64,000 nucleotides of DNA from Mogibacterium sp. (GCA_017431685.1 JAFRKO010000023.1:1-64000), one strand, 5' to 3'; positions 25,549 to 34,997 are shown, counted from the first letter of the stretch. Notes: generated by a model from the letters alone, not told the origin. A program made the numbers and translations.

Positions 25549-28365
25549 ATGTACGATAAACTATTTGAAAAAGGAAAGATCGGCAATGTCGAGCTTAAGA
25601 ACAGACTGGTTATGACTCCGATGGGAACCAACCTGGCTAATCTCGACGGTACACCTGGTGCTGCAATGATCAAGTATTATGAAGACAGAGCAGCCGGCGG
25701 ATGCGGACTGATCATGCCTGAGATCTGCAGAGTCAACGAGGCTACCGGAGCCGGAATGATGAGACAGATCGCTGCTACCAAGGATTATCACATCCAGGGT
25801 ATCGCAGAACTCGCAGCAGCAGTTCACAAGCACGGTTCCAAGATCTTCATCCAGCTGCACCATCCTGGCAGAGAAGGTGTATCCTCGCTGATCGGCGGAC
25901 AGCCATGTGTTTCGGCTTCCGACAGAGTATGTAAGGTATCACAGCAGGAGACAAGACCTATGACGATCGATGAGATCCATGAGCTCGTAGGTCAGTTCGG
26001 AGACGCTGCTCTCAGATGCAAGAAGGCAGGTGTTGACGGTATCGAGCTGCACTGTGCTCACGGTTACCTGCTCCAGCAGTTCCTCTCGCCATATACCAAC
26101 TACAGAGATGACGAGTACGGCGGAAGCTTTGAGAACAGAATGCGTCTGGTCCTCGAGATCATCGCTGACATCCGCGAGAAGTGCGGCCCTGACTTCGTTC
26201 TCGGCTGCAGAGTATCTGTTATCGAGTTCCTCGACAAACTCGGATACGAGGGAGATCAGATCAGACTCGAAGATGGTATCAGAATCGTTAAGTGCATGGA
26301 AGAAGCAGGCATCGACTTCGTAGACGTTTCCGACGGTCTCTATGAAACAGGAAGCTTCTCGGTAGAGCCTATCTCATTCCCACAGGGATGGAGAAAGCCA
26401 TTCATCAAGGCAGTCAAGGATTCGGTCAACATTCCTGTAATCGCTGTATCCGTGATCCGTGAGCCTGAAGTTGCTCAGAACTTCCTCGAGGAAGGCGTTG
26501 TAGATTTCGTAGGTATGGGCAGAACATGGATCGCAGACGCTGAGTGGGGCAAGAAGGTACAGGAGGGCAGAGTGGATGAGCTCAACAAGTGCATCGCATG
26601 CCTCAGATGCTTCGAGTCACTGCTCGGTCTCAATGCCCAGGGCCTTCCATATGAGTGTGCAGTCAACCCGCGTGCATGCAACGAGCTCCGCTACGGAGAT
26701 CTTGAGCCGGTAGTTGGCGAGCACAAAGCGGTTGTAGTAGGCGGCGGCCCTGGCGGAATGTATGCTGCTGCTACACTGGCTAAGAGAGGCGTAGATGTAA
26801 CTCTTGTTGACCGTCAGGAAGAGCTCGGCGGAACAGTCAACCTCGCTAAGAAACCTCCTCGCAAGGAGAGAATGCAGTGGTTCATCGACTACCTCAAGCA
26901 GGATATGGAAAAGGCAGGCGTAAAGATCTGTCTCGGCAAGGAAGTGACAGTCGATGATATCGCAGCTATGGAGCCTGAAGCAGTAGTACTCGCTACCGGT
27001 TCAACATCGATCTTCCCATCGAAGATCCCTGGCGTAAACGGTGAGAACGTATTTGCTGTTAACGATGTGCTTAACGGAAAGGTTGACCTCTCCGGCAGGA
27101 AGGTAGCCATGATCGGCGCGGGACTCACAGGTCTTGAAGCAGGTGAGTATCTCGCTGAGACAGGTGCTGAAGTAACATTCGTAGATATGCTCAAGGTTGC
27201 TGCTCCTAATGCTTACAGACTGAATGTAGTAGATGTACAGACAAGACTTGCTGCACTCGGCGCTAAGTATGAGCTCGGCAATGCTCTCAAGGAGATCACT
27301 GCAGACGGCGTTATCATTGAGAATGTTGACACAAAGGAAGAGAAGAAGATCGAAGCAGACGCTGTAGTGCTGTCACTCGGCTACAAGCCTGATCAGTCGC
27401 TCAAGGCAGGACTTGAGGAGAAGGGAATCTGCACAAAGGTAATCGGCTCTGCTGTAGTTGACGGAACTATCGCTCCTGCAACACGCGGCGGATATGAAGT
27501 TGGTGCATCCCTGTTCAAGGAAGAGCCTCTAAGTTTCAAGATCGGCGACGGACAGTTCAAGTCCTTCTCGAAGATCAGCCACATGCGCGGACAGGAAGGT
27601 ACATATGTAGCATACCTGACACAGCCTGAAGCTATCAGAGCGGTACTGCCAGAACCACTCGAGCCATTCTCGATGCCTGTAGTCACAGTAAGCTGCTGCC
27701 ACATCAAGGATCCTACATTCGCTGACAACTACTATGAGACCATCCTCGGCGTATACTGCACATACAAGGGCCAGCTCGGAATGTACACGATCTCGCTCCT
27801 GCTCGGCGGACAGGGCGCAGAGATGGCGACACAGCTTGGACGTGACAATTCGGCGATCCCTAAGAAACTGGATGCTGAGTTCGTAATCAGGAAAAATGAT
27901 GAGACCGGCAAAGTCACTGTAGGTGTAACAAGAAGAGGCACTCAGATCATCGACCTTGAGATGCAGCTTGGATACTACAACCATCCGCTCATGCACGTAC
28001 TCTATCAGTCACCGGCTCCTGGAGCTGAGACAGCAGGAAGCGGCTATTACATCCACTTCGACAGACTGCCTGGCGAGGACGGCATGTGGAGATTTGACAA
28101 TGTATTCCTGCTGAGAAACGTTGTTAAGTACAAATATGACGACTGGAAGCCTGGCTTTGTAACCAAGTTCGAGCTCAAGTCCAGCATCGATGATCCATGG
28201 GGCTGCCTGCCGGTCAACACGATCATCGGCGGAGCTTATGCTGAGAACAACCTGCTCATCACGGCACTCCAGAAACTGGAGAATGTTGACGCTGAATCCA
28301 CAATGAAAAAGATCCTGCCGGCATGGTATGACAGGACTGCATTCATGGAAGTCGGACGCAGATAA
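25549..28365 (+). CDS. OYE-like enoate reductase fused to an acetoacetate-decarboxylase-like domain (copy B)
   Basis: 938 residues, colinear with copy A. The FMN barrel (1-345) has HCAHGYLLQQFLSP at 168-181. The Fe-S cysteines are C348, C351, C354 and C370, the FAD loop is GGGPGG (398-403) and the second loop is GAGLTG (523-528). The decarboxylase-like domain (684-938) keeps AIPKK at 769-773, with K772-K773. Differences cluster in barrel loops (for example 223-240 and 262-275) and in the linker at 655-682, suggesting a related but different substrate. AAAGGGGA precedes the ATG. It is first in the right operon. Most probably a multi-step redox/decarboxylation catalyst; the reaction order is unknown. 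Confidence 0.85.
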   Translation: MYDKLFEKGKIGNVELKNRLVMTPMGTNLANLDGTPGAAMIKYYEDRAAGGCGLIMPEICRVNEATGAGMMRQIAATKDYHIQGIAELAAAVHKHGSKIFIQLHHPGREGVSSLIGGQPCVSASDRVCKVSQQETRPMTIDEIHELVGQFGDAALRCKKAGVDGIELHCAHGYLLQQFLSPYTNYRDDEYGGSFENRMRLVLEIIADIREKCGPDFVLGCRVSVIEFLDKLGYEGDQIRLEDGIRIVKCMEEAGIDFVDVSDGLYETGSFSVEPISFPQGWRKPFIKAVKDSVNIPVIAVSVIREPEVAQNFLEEGVVDFVGMGRTWIADAEWGKKVQEGRVDELNKCIACLRCFESLLGLNAQGLPYECAVNPRACNELRYGDLEPVVGEHKAVVVGGGPGGMYAAATLAKRGVDVTLVDRQEELGGTVNLAKKPPRKERMQWFIDYLKQDMEKAGVKICLGKEVTVDDIAAMEPEAVVLATGSTSIFPSKIPGVNGENVFAVNDVLNGKVDLSGRKVAMIGAGLTGLEAGEYLAETGAEVTFVDMLKVAAPNAYRLNVVDVQTRLAALGAKYELGNALKEITADGVIIENVDTKEEKKIEADAVVLSLGYKPDQSLKAGLEEKGICTKVIGSAVVDGTIAPATRGGYEVGASLFKEEPLSFKIGDGQFKSFSKISHMRGQEGTYVAYLTQPEAIRAVLPEPLEPFSMPVVTVSCCHIKDPTFADNYYETILGVYCTYKGQLGMYTISLLLGGQGAEMATQLGRDNSAIPKKLDAEFVIRKNDETGKVTVGVTRRGTQIIDLEMQLGYYNHPLMHVLYQSPAPGAETAGSGYYIHFDRLPGEDGMWRFDNVFLLRNVVKYKYDDWKPGFVTKFELKSSIDDPWGCLPVNTIIGGAYAENNLLITALQKLENVDAESTMKKILPAWYDRTAFMEVGRR

Positions 28366-28454
28366 CGTGTTTATAAATGGGGACTGCTTTATGCGGTCCC
28401 CACGTTTTCAAAAGGGTTAAACAGACATCACAATACCGATTAGGGGAGGGTATT

Positions 28455-30248
28455 ATGAAAGACTTTAAAGGAAGAGTAGCCATCATCACCGGAGCCGCCA
28501 ATGGTTTCGGAAGAGAATATGTCAAGGAAGCTGCTAAACGCGGCATGAAGATTCTGGCAGTAGACATCGAAGGCGATGAGGTACAGCTGGTCGGACCTCT
28601 GGCGCAGGAACTCGGCGCGGAGGAGATCGTTTGCCTGCAGGCTGATGTGTCACTGTTTGAAGATACGCAGAAGGTCGTTAAAACCGCCATGGAAAAATGG
28701 GGACAGATCGACCTCCTGATCAATAACGCAGGAACAGGAAAAGGAGGAACGATTTCAAATCTGCCTCTGAGAGACTGGGAATGGATGATGTACGCTAATG
28801 TATTCTCACACATCTACATGATGAAGCAGGTAATTCCTATCATGATGAAGCAGGGCACGCACTGCAACATCCTGAATGTATGCTCGATCGCAGGTCTTAT
28901 TACGAGCAACGCAATGCCTGGATACTATTCCACAAAGCACGCTGCTGTTTCTTTAAGCCGTGCTACACGTAACGAGCTCAAAGAGATCGGAGTAGAGAAC
29001 ATACACTTAAGTATCTTCTGCCCGGGATTCGTACAGACCGACCTTCATCACGCAGAGCGCCACAGACCGGCAAGATTCTCAGATCCAACCGATCCATACT
29101 ATCAGAGTGCCGAGTTCTTCGCTTCCGAAAAGGCAAGCGAGTATGTAGTTACAACAGGACTCCCTATCGACGGATTTGGCGAAACATGCTTCAAGGCCAT
29201 CGAAGACGACCAGTTCTATATCGTAACACATCCGCAGTACGATCCAATTATCAGAAAACAGATCTACGACAGCGTCAATAATGTCAACCCTGACCTTCGC
29301 AATGTTGGCAAGCAGCGCAAGGAATATGAAAAGGGAGACAGAGATCTGACAGGCAGAGTTGCGATAATCACCGGTGCTGCTTTTGGCTTCGGTAAGGAAT
29401 TTGTCAAGGAAGCTGCCAAGAGAAAGATGAAGATCGCTGCTGTGGATATCATGGCTGAAGAACTTGCTAAGATCGAGGACGTTGCCAGGGAGTTTGGTGC
29501 CGAAGATATCATGATAATCCCTGCAGACGTGTCGCTGTATGAAGAAACGGAAAAGGTTGTCAATGCCGTAATGGATAAGTGGGGACAGATCGATCTTCTG
29601 ATGAATAATGCAGGCACATGCACACCTGGGCCTGGATTCGTTATTCCTCTTCAGGACTGGGAGTGGATCTTCCGCACGAACTATCTGTCACATGTTTACT
29701 TTATGAGACAGGTAATTCCTATCATGAAGAAGCAGGGCACTCACTGCAACATCATGAACACATGCTCTGTAGCAGGACTTATCACCAGCACAGGCATGGC
29801 CGCATACTATACAACAAAGAATGCAGCAGTTGCTCTGTCAGAATGTATCGAATATGAGATGCAGGAAGCCGGGGCAGACATACATCTCGGAGTATTCTGC
29901 CCGGGATTCGTACGCACCAGCTTCGACCATGCAGATGAGTACCGTCCGCCTAGATATGCTCATGGAGATGATCCGTACTATCAGAGCGATGTGTTCGCTA
30001 AAGGTAAGGCAGCAGCTCAGTTCGTAATCAGCACAGGCTATCCGATTGAAGGATTCGGCGCAAGAGTATTTGACGCGATTGAAAAGGATGAGTTCTATGT
30101 AGTCACTCACCGTGAATATGATGAACATATTATTAAACAGGTTGATCAGACACTCGCAAGGACAAACCCTGAGGTCGCGGCAATATCCGAAGCTATAAAG
30201 GATGTGACCAACCTGCCGGGCGGTCCGCTAAGAGGATACCTGAAATAA
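28455..30248 (+). CDS. Tandem two-domain short-chain dehydrogenase
   Basis: 597 residues formed by two complete SDR units. Domain 1 (1-290) has TGAANGFG, NNAG, NVCSIAG and YYSTK. Domain 2 (about 297-597) has TGAAFGFG, NNAG, NTCSVAG and YYTTK. Both keep every catalytic element, and both put an acidic residue after strand 2 (AVDI), favouring NAD(H). The halves resemble each other and the single SDR at 21403, so a duplication and fusion is likely. The frame is open from 28377, but GGGGAGGG just before 28455 sets the start. It follows fusion B by 89 bases. Two oxidation or reduction steps at different positions of one substrate is a reasonable guess. Confidence 0.87.
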   Translation: MKDFKGRVAIITGAANGFGREYVKEAAKRGMKILAVDIEGDEVQLVGPLAQELGAEEIVCLQADVSLFEDTQKVVKTAMEKWGQIDLLINNAGTGKGGTISNLPLRDWEWMMYANVFSHIYMMKQVIPIMMKQGTHCNILNVCSIAGLITSNAMPGYYSTKHAAVSLSRATRNELKEIGVENIHLSIFCPGFVQTDLHHAERHRPARFSDPTDPYYQSAEFFASEKASEYVVTTGLPIDGFGETCFKAIEDDQFYIVTHPQYDPIIRKQIYDSVNNVNPDLRNVGKQRKEYEKGDRDLTGRVAIITGAAFGFGKEFVKEAAKRKMKIAAVDIMAEELAKIEDVAREFGAEDIMIIPADVSLYEETEKVVNAVMDKWGQIDLLMNNAGTCTPGPGFVIPLQDWEWIFRTNYLSHVYFMRQVIPIMKKQGTHCNIMNTCSVAGLITSTGMAAYYTTKNAAVALSECIEYEMQEAGADIHLGVFCPGFVRTSFDHADEYRPPRYAHGDDPYYQSDVFAKGKAAAQFVISTGYPIEGFGARVFDAIEKDEFYVVTHREYDEHIIKQVDQTLARTNPEVAAISEAIKDVTNLPGGPLRGYLK

Positions 30249-30300
30249 AAATGGCGGGAGACAGTCCGCTGTCATATACCAAGGTTCTTATAAAACATAT

Positions 30301-30348
30301 GCCCCGGAGAATACTCCGGGGCTTTTTTACTGTGGATTATGATACTAT
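30301..30348 (+). terminator. Terminator of the right operon, followed by promoter-like boxes
   Basis: GCCCCGGAG (30301-30309) pairs with CTCCGGGGC (30314-30322) plus six T. TATGAT (30338-30343) and TACTAT (30343-30348) follow at once, as in the modules at 3076 and 6994. Confidence 0.8.
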
Positions 30349-30355
30349 TAATAGT

Positions 30356-31441
30356 ATGGAATACATATTTGATCTGCATGAAACACAACAGAACATTCTG
30401 GAGAAATGCCCTGAGTGGACTGACCTTATAAATGTCATTGAGTTCAAAAATACTCCATGGGCAGATCCTGCAGGATACGGCGGCAAGACCGTTTATTATA
30501 ATGGCCGGAGTATGAGACGGTTCCCGCAGGGCGCTCAGGCGTATCTTATCGCGCAGCAGCTGATGCACATACAGCTTGCTCATCAGCAGAGAGGAAAGGG
30601 ACGTGACAGCAGGATATGGGATCTTGCGTGCGCTGCTGTTGTAAACGAGATGCTTCTTGCCGATGGTTTTGAACCTCCTGTAAACATATTCAGGCAAAAG
30701 GATGCCAAAAACCTGAGCGCAGAGGAGATGTATGAGATCCTTTATGAAAAGGCCGAAAAGGATGATCCGGAGTTTAAGGAAGACGAAAAATCGGAGGAAC
30801 AGTCAGAGGAGCTGACGGTCCTCATTCCCGTGCAGGATGATGATAAGAACAAGCAGGCCGGAGACATGCAGGGTGCGCAGGACCGGGAGATAGAGGATCC
30901 GGGTCTGGCGCAGGCAGTTGCCGGTCTTTCAGACTTGCTGGAGCCGAGCCTGCAGCTTGACTACGACTGGTTCCCTGCGGACAGAATAAGAGACGGAATT
31001 CTGATCGAGCAGTTCAGGCCGTATCCCGTGCCTCATGCCGAGATCCTTCTGGACACGAGCGCTTCGATCGATAAAGATCTTCTGCGGGCTTTTGTAAGGG
31101 CGGTCAAGGATCTTCTGAGAGAGGACGCGGTGGTCAAGGTGGGATGCTTTGATACGGAGTTCTACGGATTTCAGGAGATACATTCCGAAAAAGACATATC
31201 AACGCTTGAAATCAAGGGTGCCGGAGGAACGAATTTTGAGACTGCGGTAAAAGCATTCTCCGGCGATGCTGAAACAAAGATAGTATTCACAGATGGGTAT
31301 GCGGACATGCCTGAAACAAGATGCGACGCTATCTGGCTCGTGTACAGCGACATGCCGGTGGATCCGCCCGGCGGTAAAGTTATATACGTTAAAAAACCTG
31401 AGGAGATAAACAAATATGAAGTCGATTTTCTTATCACATAG
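30356..31441 (+). CDS. DUF2201-type VWA-like metallopeptidase-domain protein
   Basis: 361 residues. The N-terminal part (about 1-130) resembles the putative metallopeptidase domain of DUF2201: YLIAQQLMHIQLAHQQR lies where HExxH is expected but lacks the glutamate, so it is probably inactive. A Glu/Lys-rich linker follows, then a VWA-like domain with EILLDTSASIDKDLL (D-x-S-x-S metal site) and GAGGTNFETAV. The open frame begins at 30251 but would cross the terminator; ATG 30356 is chosen, close behind promoter-like boxes and without a clear ribosome site, so it could be leaderless. It overlaps the next gene by 26 bases, the usual coupling with a MoxR ATPase. Confidence 0.75.
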   Translation: MEYIFDLHETQQNILEKCPEWTDLINVIEFKNTPWADPAGYGGKTVYYNGRSMRRFPQGAQAYLIAQQLMHIQLAHQQRGKGRDSRIWDLACAAVVNEMLLADGFEPPVNIFRQKDAKNLSAEEMYEILYEKAEKDDPEFKEDEKSEEQSEELTVLIPVQDDDKNKQAGDMQGAQDREIEDPGLAQAVAGLSDLLEPSLQLDYDWFPADRIRDGILIEQFRPYPVPHAEILLDTSASIDKDLLRAFVRAVKDLLREDAVVKVGCFDTEFYGFQEIHSEKDISTLEIKGAGGTNFETAVKAFSGDAETKIVFTDGYADMPETRCDAIWLVYSDMPVDPPGGKVIYVKKPEEINKYEVDFLIT

Positions 31442-33047
31442 GCAGCTTTTCGAAAACGCACTGCCGCTCTTTAGAACAGTCGGAACCATGGCGCAGGCAA
31501 GTGATTTCGTTCTGGCCACGATGCCTGATGATGGATTCACAATCAGTGAAAACTGCGTAAATTATTTTCTTTCAGGTGAGGACTGCGTTGACAGGTTCGG
31601 CCGCGATCACAGGTACAGCATATGCGCTGTAAGGCCGGCACTTCTTCTGGAGCCCGGAGATGAGAAGCTTCTCAGACATCCACGTGAAATAGGAGATGTT
31701 GTTACAGTGGAGCTGGGATCATTCCCTTATACAGTACTCGAGACTTCGATGCGCGAAATGGCGGAACAGCAGTACCGGGACGGCAGTCTGAGAAAAACGG
31801 GAATGAGTTATACTGTCGCCGGGGAAAAGAGAGATGTCTACAGGCTCGGCGCCAAACAGATCGTCAGGATCCCTGTTACTGAGGAAACATCCAGCGGATA
31901 CGTGCAGCTTTCCGACGGAAGTGTTGCCAACTCAGCTGAAGAGATCTTTCTCGAAGTGAGGCCGATACGCTGGTATTACGATGAAATCAACAAGCTGCTG
32001 GTCTGCGGCAGAGCTCTGTTTGCCGGACTGAGCCGCGAAAATGCAAATGCATATCTTGGCGATGCCTTTATTGAAGAGCTTCTTGCTGAGGACGATAAAG
32101 AGACCGCTTCTTCCGGTTCCGTAACTTCGTATCATATAGATGAGCATAACGAGCTTGATCTGATACGCGCATTCGTAAGGGCAGACATCCCGGTATTTAT
32201 CCATGGTCTGACAGGAGACGGAAAGAGTGACCGTGTAAAGGAGATAGATCCTCAGGTGCTCGATATAGAGCTCGTGAATGAAACGCCTGAGACGATCAAC
32301 GGCCGCGCAGTCTACAATGAGACAACAGATCAGATCATTGACATAAAACCGGTATGGCTCGTAAAGCTGGAGCGCCTGTGCGAGGACGGCGAACTTCATA
32401 TTCTGTTTTTCGATGAGCTTACAAATGCTACAAAGCAGACACAGGCCGTTATATTCAAGATCGTGCTGGAGCGCTTCGTAAACAACCGCTGGCCGCTTCC
32501 TGAAAACGCGCGCATAGTAGCAGCCGGTAACGACCGCAATGAATCAAGCGTTGCTCATGATCTTGCCGAGCCGCTGTTCGGAAGGTTCGCGCACATATAT
32601 ATCAGAACGACCGTTGAGAACTGGATGCCGTGGGCTGTCAGAAAGAGAATCAATCCATATGTAATGGAATTCCTGGCGAACAATGATCTTTACCTCAGAA
32701 CGGTGTATACAGGCTCGGAGGGATACGCCGATCCGCGCCGCTGGGAGATGGTATCTCGCGTACTCGACAGCTCGGACAATGACTTCGCACTTATCGAACC
32801 GATCGTGGGACGCGAAACTGCTGAAGCTTTCATACGTTTCTTCCGTGCACAGGAGGAGATGTCTGATCTCGTAAGGTATACGGATGAGGAGCTTGCCCGG
32901 ATGACAGTTGCCAGGAAGTATCAGGTTGCGCAGCAGTGCCTGTATGCTGCATCTGCGAAACCAAAAGAGGCCGGAGAACTCGTAGGGAGACTCGGTTCTG
33001 AGTTCGCGGCCTGGTTCAGATATGTACTTGAAAGAAAGAGAGGCTAG
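31416..33047 (+). CDS. MoxR-type AAA+ ATPase with DUF6273-like N-terminal domain
   Basis: 543 residues. The ATPase module (about 240-500) has Walker A GLTGDGKS (264-271), Walker B LFFDEL, sensor 1 VAAGND and an arginine-finger region EPLFGRFAHIYI. Residues 1-215 are an added domain whose YVQLSDGSV...VRPIRWYYDE...LFAGL segment resembles DUF6273, a fold often seen in Clostridia cell proteins. MoxR ATPases with VWA partners act as chaperones that load metals or remodel complexes. The pair starts within the VWA gene. The client is unknown. A terminator follows. Confidence 0.75.
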   Translation: MKSIFLSHRQLFENALPLFRTVGTMAQASDFVLATMPDDGFTISENCVNYFLSGEDCVDRFGRDHRYSICAVRPALLLEPGDEKLLRHPREIGDVVTVELGSFPYTVLETSMREMAEQQYRDGSLRKTGMSYTVAGEKRDVYRLGAKQIVRIPVTEETSSGYVQLSDGSVANSAEEIFLEVRPIRWYYDEINKLLVCGRALFAGLSRENANAYLGDAFIEELLAEDDKETASSGSVTSYHIDEHNELDLIRAFVRADIPVFIHGLTGDGKSDRVKEIDPQVLDIELVNETPETINGRAVYNETTDQIIDIKPVWLVKLERLCEDGELHILFFDELTNATKQTQAVIFKIVLERFVNNRWPLPENARIVAAGNDRNESSVAHDLAEPLFGRFAHIYIRTTVENWMPWAVRKRINPYVMEFLANNDLYLRTVYTGSEGYADPRRWEMVSRVLDSSDNDFALIEPIVGRETAEAFIRFFRAQEEMSDLVRYTDEELARMTVARKYQVAQQCLYAASAKPKEAGELVGRLGSEFAAWFRYVLERKRG

Positions 33048-33060
33048 ATCGTTCCTGAAC

Positions 33061-33101
33061 AAAAGAACCGCCGGAAGCAGTGGTTCTTTTCCCTTTTTTT
33101 A
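33061..33101 (+). terminator. Terminator after the MoxR/VWA pair
   Basis: AAAGAACC (33062-33069) pairs with GGTTCTTT (33082-33089), followed by TCCCTTTTTTT. Confidence 0.7.
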
Positions 33102-33138
33102 TATATGTCTGCTTCGGTAGGGTGGTGATTTTTGCAAA

Positions 33139-34899
33139 ATGTTTAGCCGTGCTCAAATAAAAGAAAAACTCAGGCCGTATATACAGGCGATGCCTGACAT
33201 ATTGAATTATCAGGTTTTTACAAAGGCGCTTATTTGCATCTGGCTATTTTTGCTGGGCAGGATATTCCAGGCGTTGCTAAGGAGCAGCGGAAGGGTGGCT
33301 GTAACCTCGGGTGACTGGAAATTCCTTTTTACGACCTGGCAGGGAATTCGTATCCTGCTGCTTGGACTCGTGTCACTCTTCGTATATGTTGCATTTGACC
33401 TGAATTCCAAGATAGTTCTGAGCAGAAATCTGATCACCGGGAATAAGGTCTCCCTGGAGGAAAGCGTAAAAGAAGGATTCTTCTCGATCAGAAAGCTGAT
33501 CAACATTGAAGGACTGCTTGTTGTGCTCTATATCGCTCTGATCGCACCTATACTGGGAATCGGGATCTCGATATCAGCGACAGAGAAACTGTACATACCG
33601 ACGTTTATCTCATCGGTCATTGAGAGCTCCGTGCTCTATTCAGCTCTGGCAGGACTGGCGGTTCTTTTCTTCCTGGCTTTGGGAGTCGCGAATCTGTTCA
33701 TACTTCACGGTGTGGTCATAGATGATCTTAAGATCGGTGAAGCAAGCCGGCAGTCAAGGAGTATTATCAAGGCTAACTGGAAAGATTATTTAAAGCAGAA
33801 TGCAGTATTCATCTTTCTGATAGCGGGATCACTTACAGGAATCGCTATAGTGTGTCTGTTTCTTCCTCTCAAGCTTATAACACTGCTCCCTGCAGGTCTG
33901 CTGAGCCGCCTGCTTACCATATTATTTGTATCTGCCGGAACGATCGTATCTGTACTCGCGGACCTCTTCGGGATCCCGATGTACATAATGAAAATGACCC
34001 AGCTGTATTATTCATATAAGCAGGGGAGTGAATATGAATACGGTGAAATTAAAAGAGAAAAACCGGTCAGTTATAAACTGGCAGGTATTGTATTGCTGAT
34101 CGGAGTGGCAGCAGCGGTATGTGTAATGTATGTCAGATTTGATCAGTTCTTTCCTCTTGAAACTGATGTAAAAGTGATTGCTCACCGCGGCGGAGGCAAT
34201 GAGGGCCGAGAGAACACTTTATCGGGGCTTGAGACGGCATGGGCTGCAGGCGCATATGGCAGCGAGATAGATATACAGAGAACTAAAGACGGATACTACG
34301 TGCTGAATCATGACGGTACATTCAAACGGGTAGCCGGAGACAGCAGAAAGCCTGAAGAGATGACTCTCCGGGAAGTGAAAAAGCTGTCCATAGATGGTGA
34401 GCCCGTACCGACGTTTGAGGAGATGCTGATCTCCAGCAAAGGCAGAATGGTACTGTTCACCGAGCTCAAGGGGAACACGGCAGATAAAAAAATGGCCGAT
34501 GATGCAGTGAAACTTGTCAAACAATATCAGATGGAAGATGAGACGGTACTGATTTCTTTGAAGTATGATCTTATAGATTACATAGAGACTAATTACCCTG
34601 AGATGCAGACAGGATTCCTTACGTTTGCTTCATTCGGTAAAACAGCTGCTCTCAATTGCGATTACATAGGTCTAGAGGAAGAATCTGCTACTGCTGATGC
34701 AATAGATGCGATACATGAGGAAGGAAAGAAAGCGCTGGTCTGGACTGCCAACGAGAAAGGCTCCCAGAAACATTTTCTGTGCACAAAGGTTGATGGCCTT
34801 ATAACGGATAACGTGACACAGGCGATAGGACTGGCAACGGAGCTGGAACAAAGAACGGATCTTGACAGAATGATTGATAAGATCAAAACGATATTATAA
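33139..34899 (+). CDS. Membrane glycerophosphodiester phosphodiesterase
   Basis: 586 residues. The first ~330 residues form a membrane domain of about eight helices of the GPDPase_memb type, ending in a single helix at 313-330. The C-terminal TIM barrel starts with VIAHRGGGNEGRENTLSGLETAW (about 345-367), then EIDIQRTKDGYYVLNHD, which contains the catalytic histidines and the E-x-D metal site, and PTFEEML. The reaction is hydrolysis of glycerophosphodiesters to glycerol-3-phosphate. The barrel is predicted to lie outside. It sits next to cardiolipin synthase, consistent with phospholipid or lipoteichoic acid turnover. Confidence 0.85.
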   Translation: MFSRAQIKEKLRPYIQAMPDILNYQVFTKALICIWLFLLGRIFQALLRSSGRVAVTSGDWKFLFTTWQGIRILLLGLVSLFVYVAFDLNSKIVLSRNLITGNKVSLEESVKEGFFSIRKLINIEGLLVVLYIALIAPILGIGISISATEKLYIPTFISSVIESSVLYSALAGLAVLFFLALGVANLFILHGVVIDDLKIGEASRQSRSIIKANWKDYLKQNAVFIFLIAGSLTGIAIVCLFLPLKLITLLPAGLLSRLLTILFVSAGTIVSVLADLFGIPMYIMKMTQLYYSYKQGSEYEYGEIKREKPVSYKLAGIVLLIGVAAAVCVMYVRFDQFFPLETDVKVIAHRGGGNEGRENTLSGLETAWAAGAYGSEIDIQRTKDGYYVLNHDGTFKRVAGDSRKPEEMTLREVKKLSIDGEPVPTFEEMLISSKGRMVLFTELKGNTADKKMADDAVKLVKQYQMEDETVLISLKYDLIDYIETNYPEMQTGFLTFASFGKTAALNCDYIGLEEESATADAIDAIHEEGKKALVWTANEKGSQKHFLCTKVDGLITDNVTQAIGLATELEQRTDLDRMIDKIKTIL

Positions 34900-34997
34900 C
34901 AGACCAAATTATGGATTATTACATTCTTAATCTAGTAAAATAATATGGTAGTTGTTAACAATTACCAGGAATCGATATAGACAAAAAGGTCAGAATC

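Noticed and set aside
30251..30355. Extended N terminus of the VWA-like protein
   Set aside because: It would be transcribed through a strong terminator with its own T run, and the added residues have no family support.
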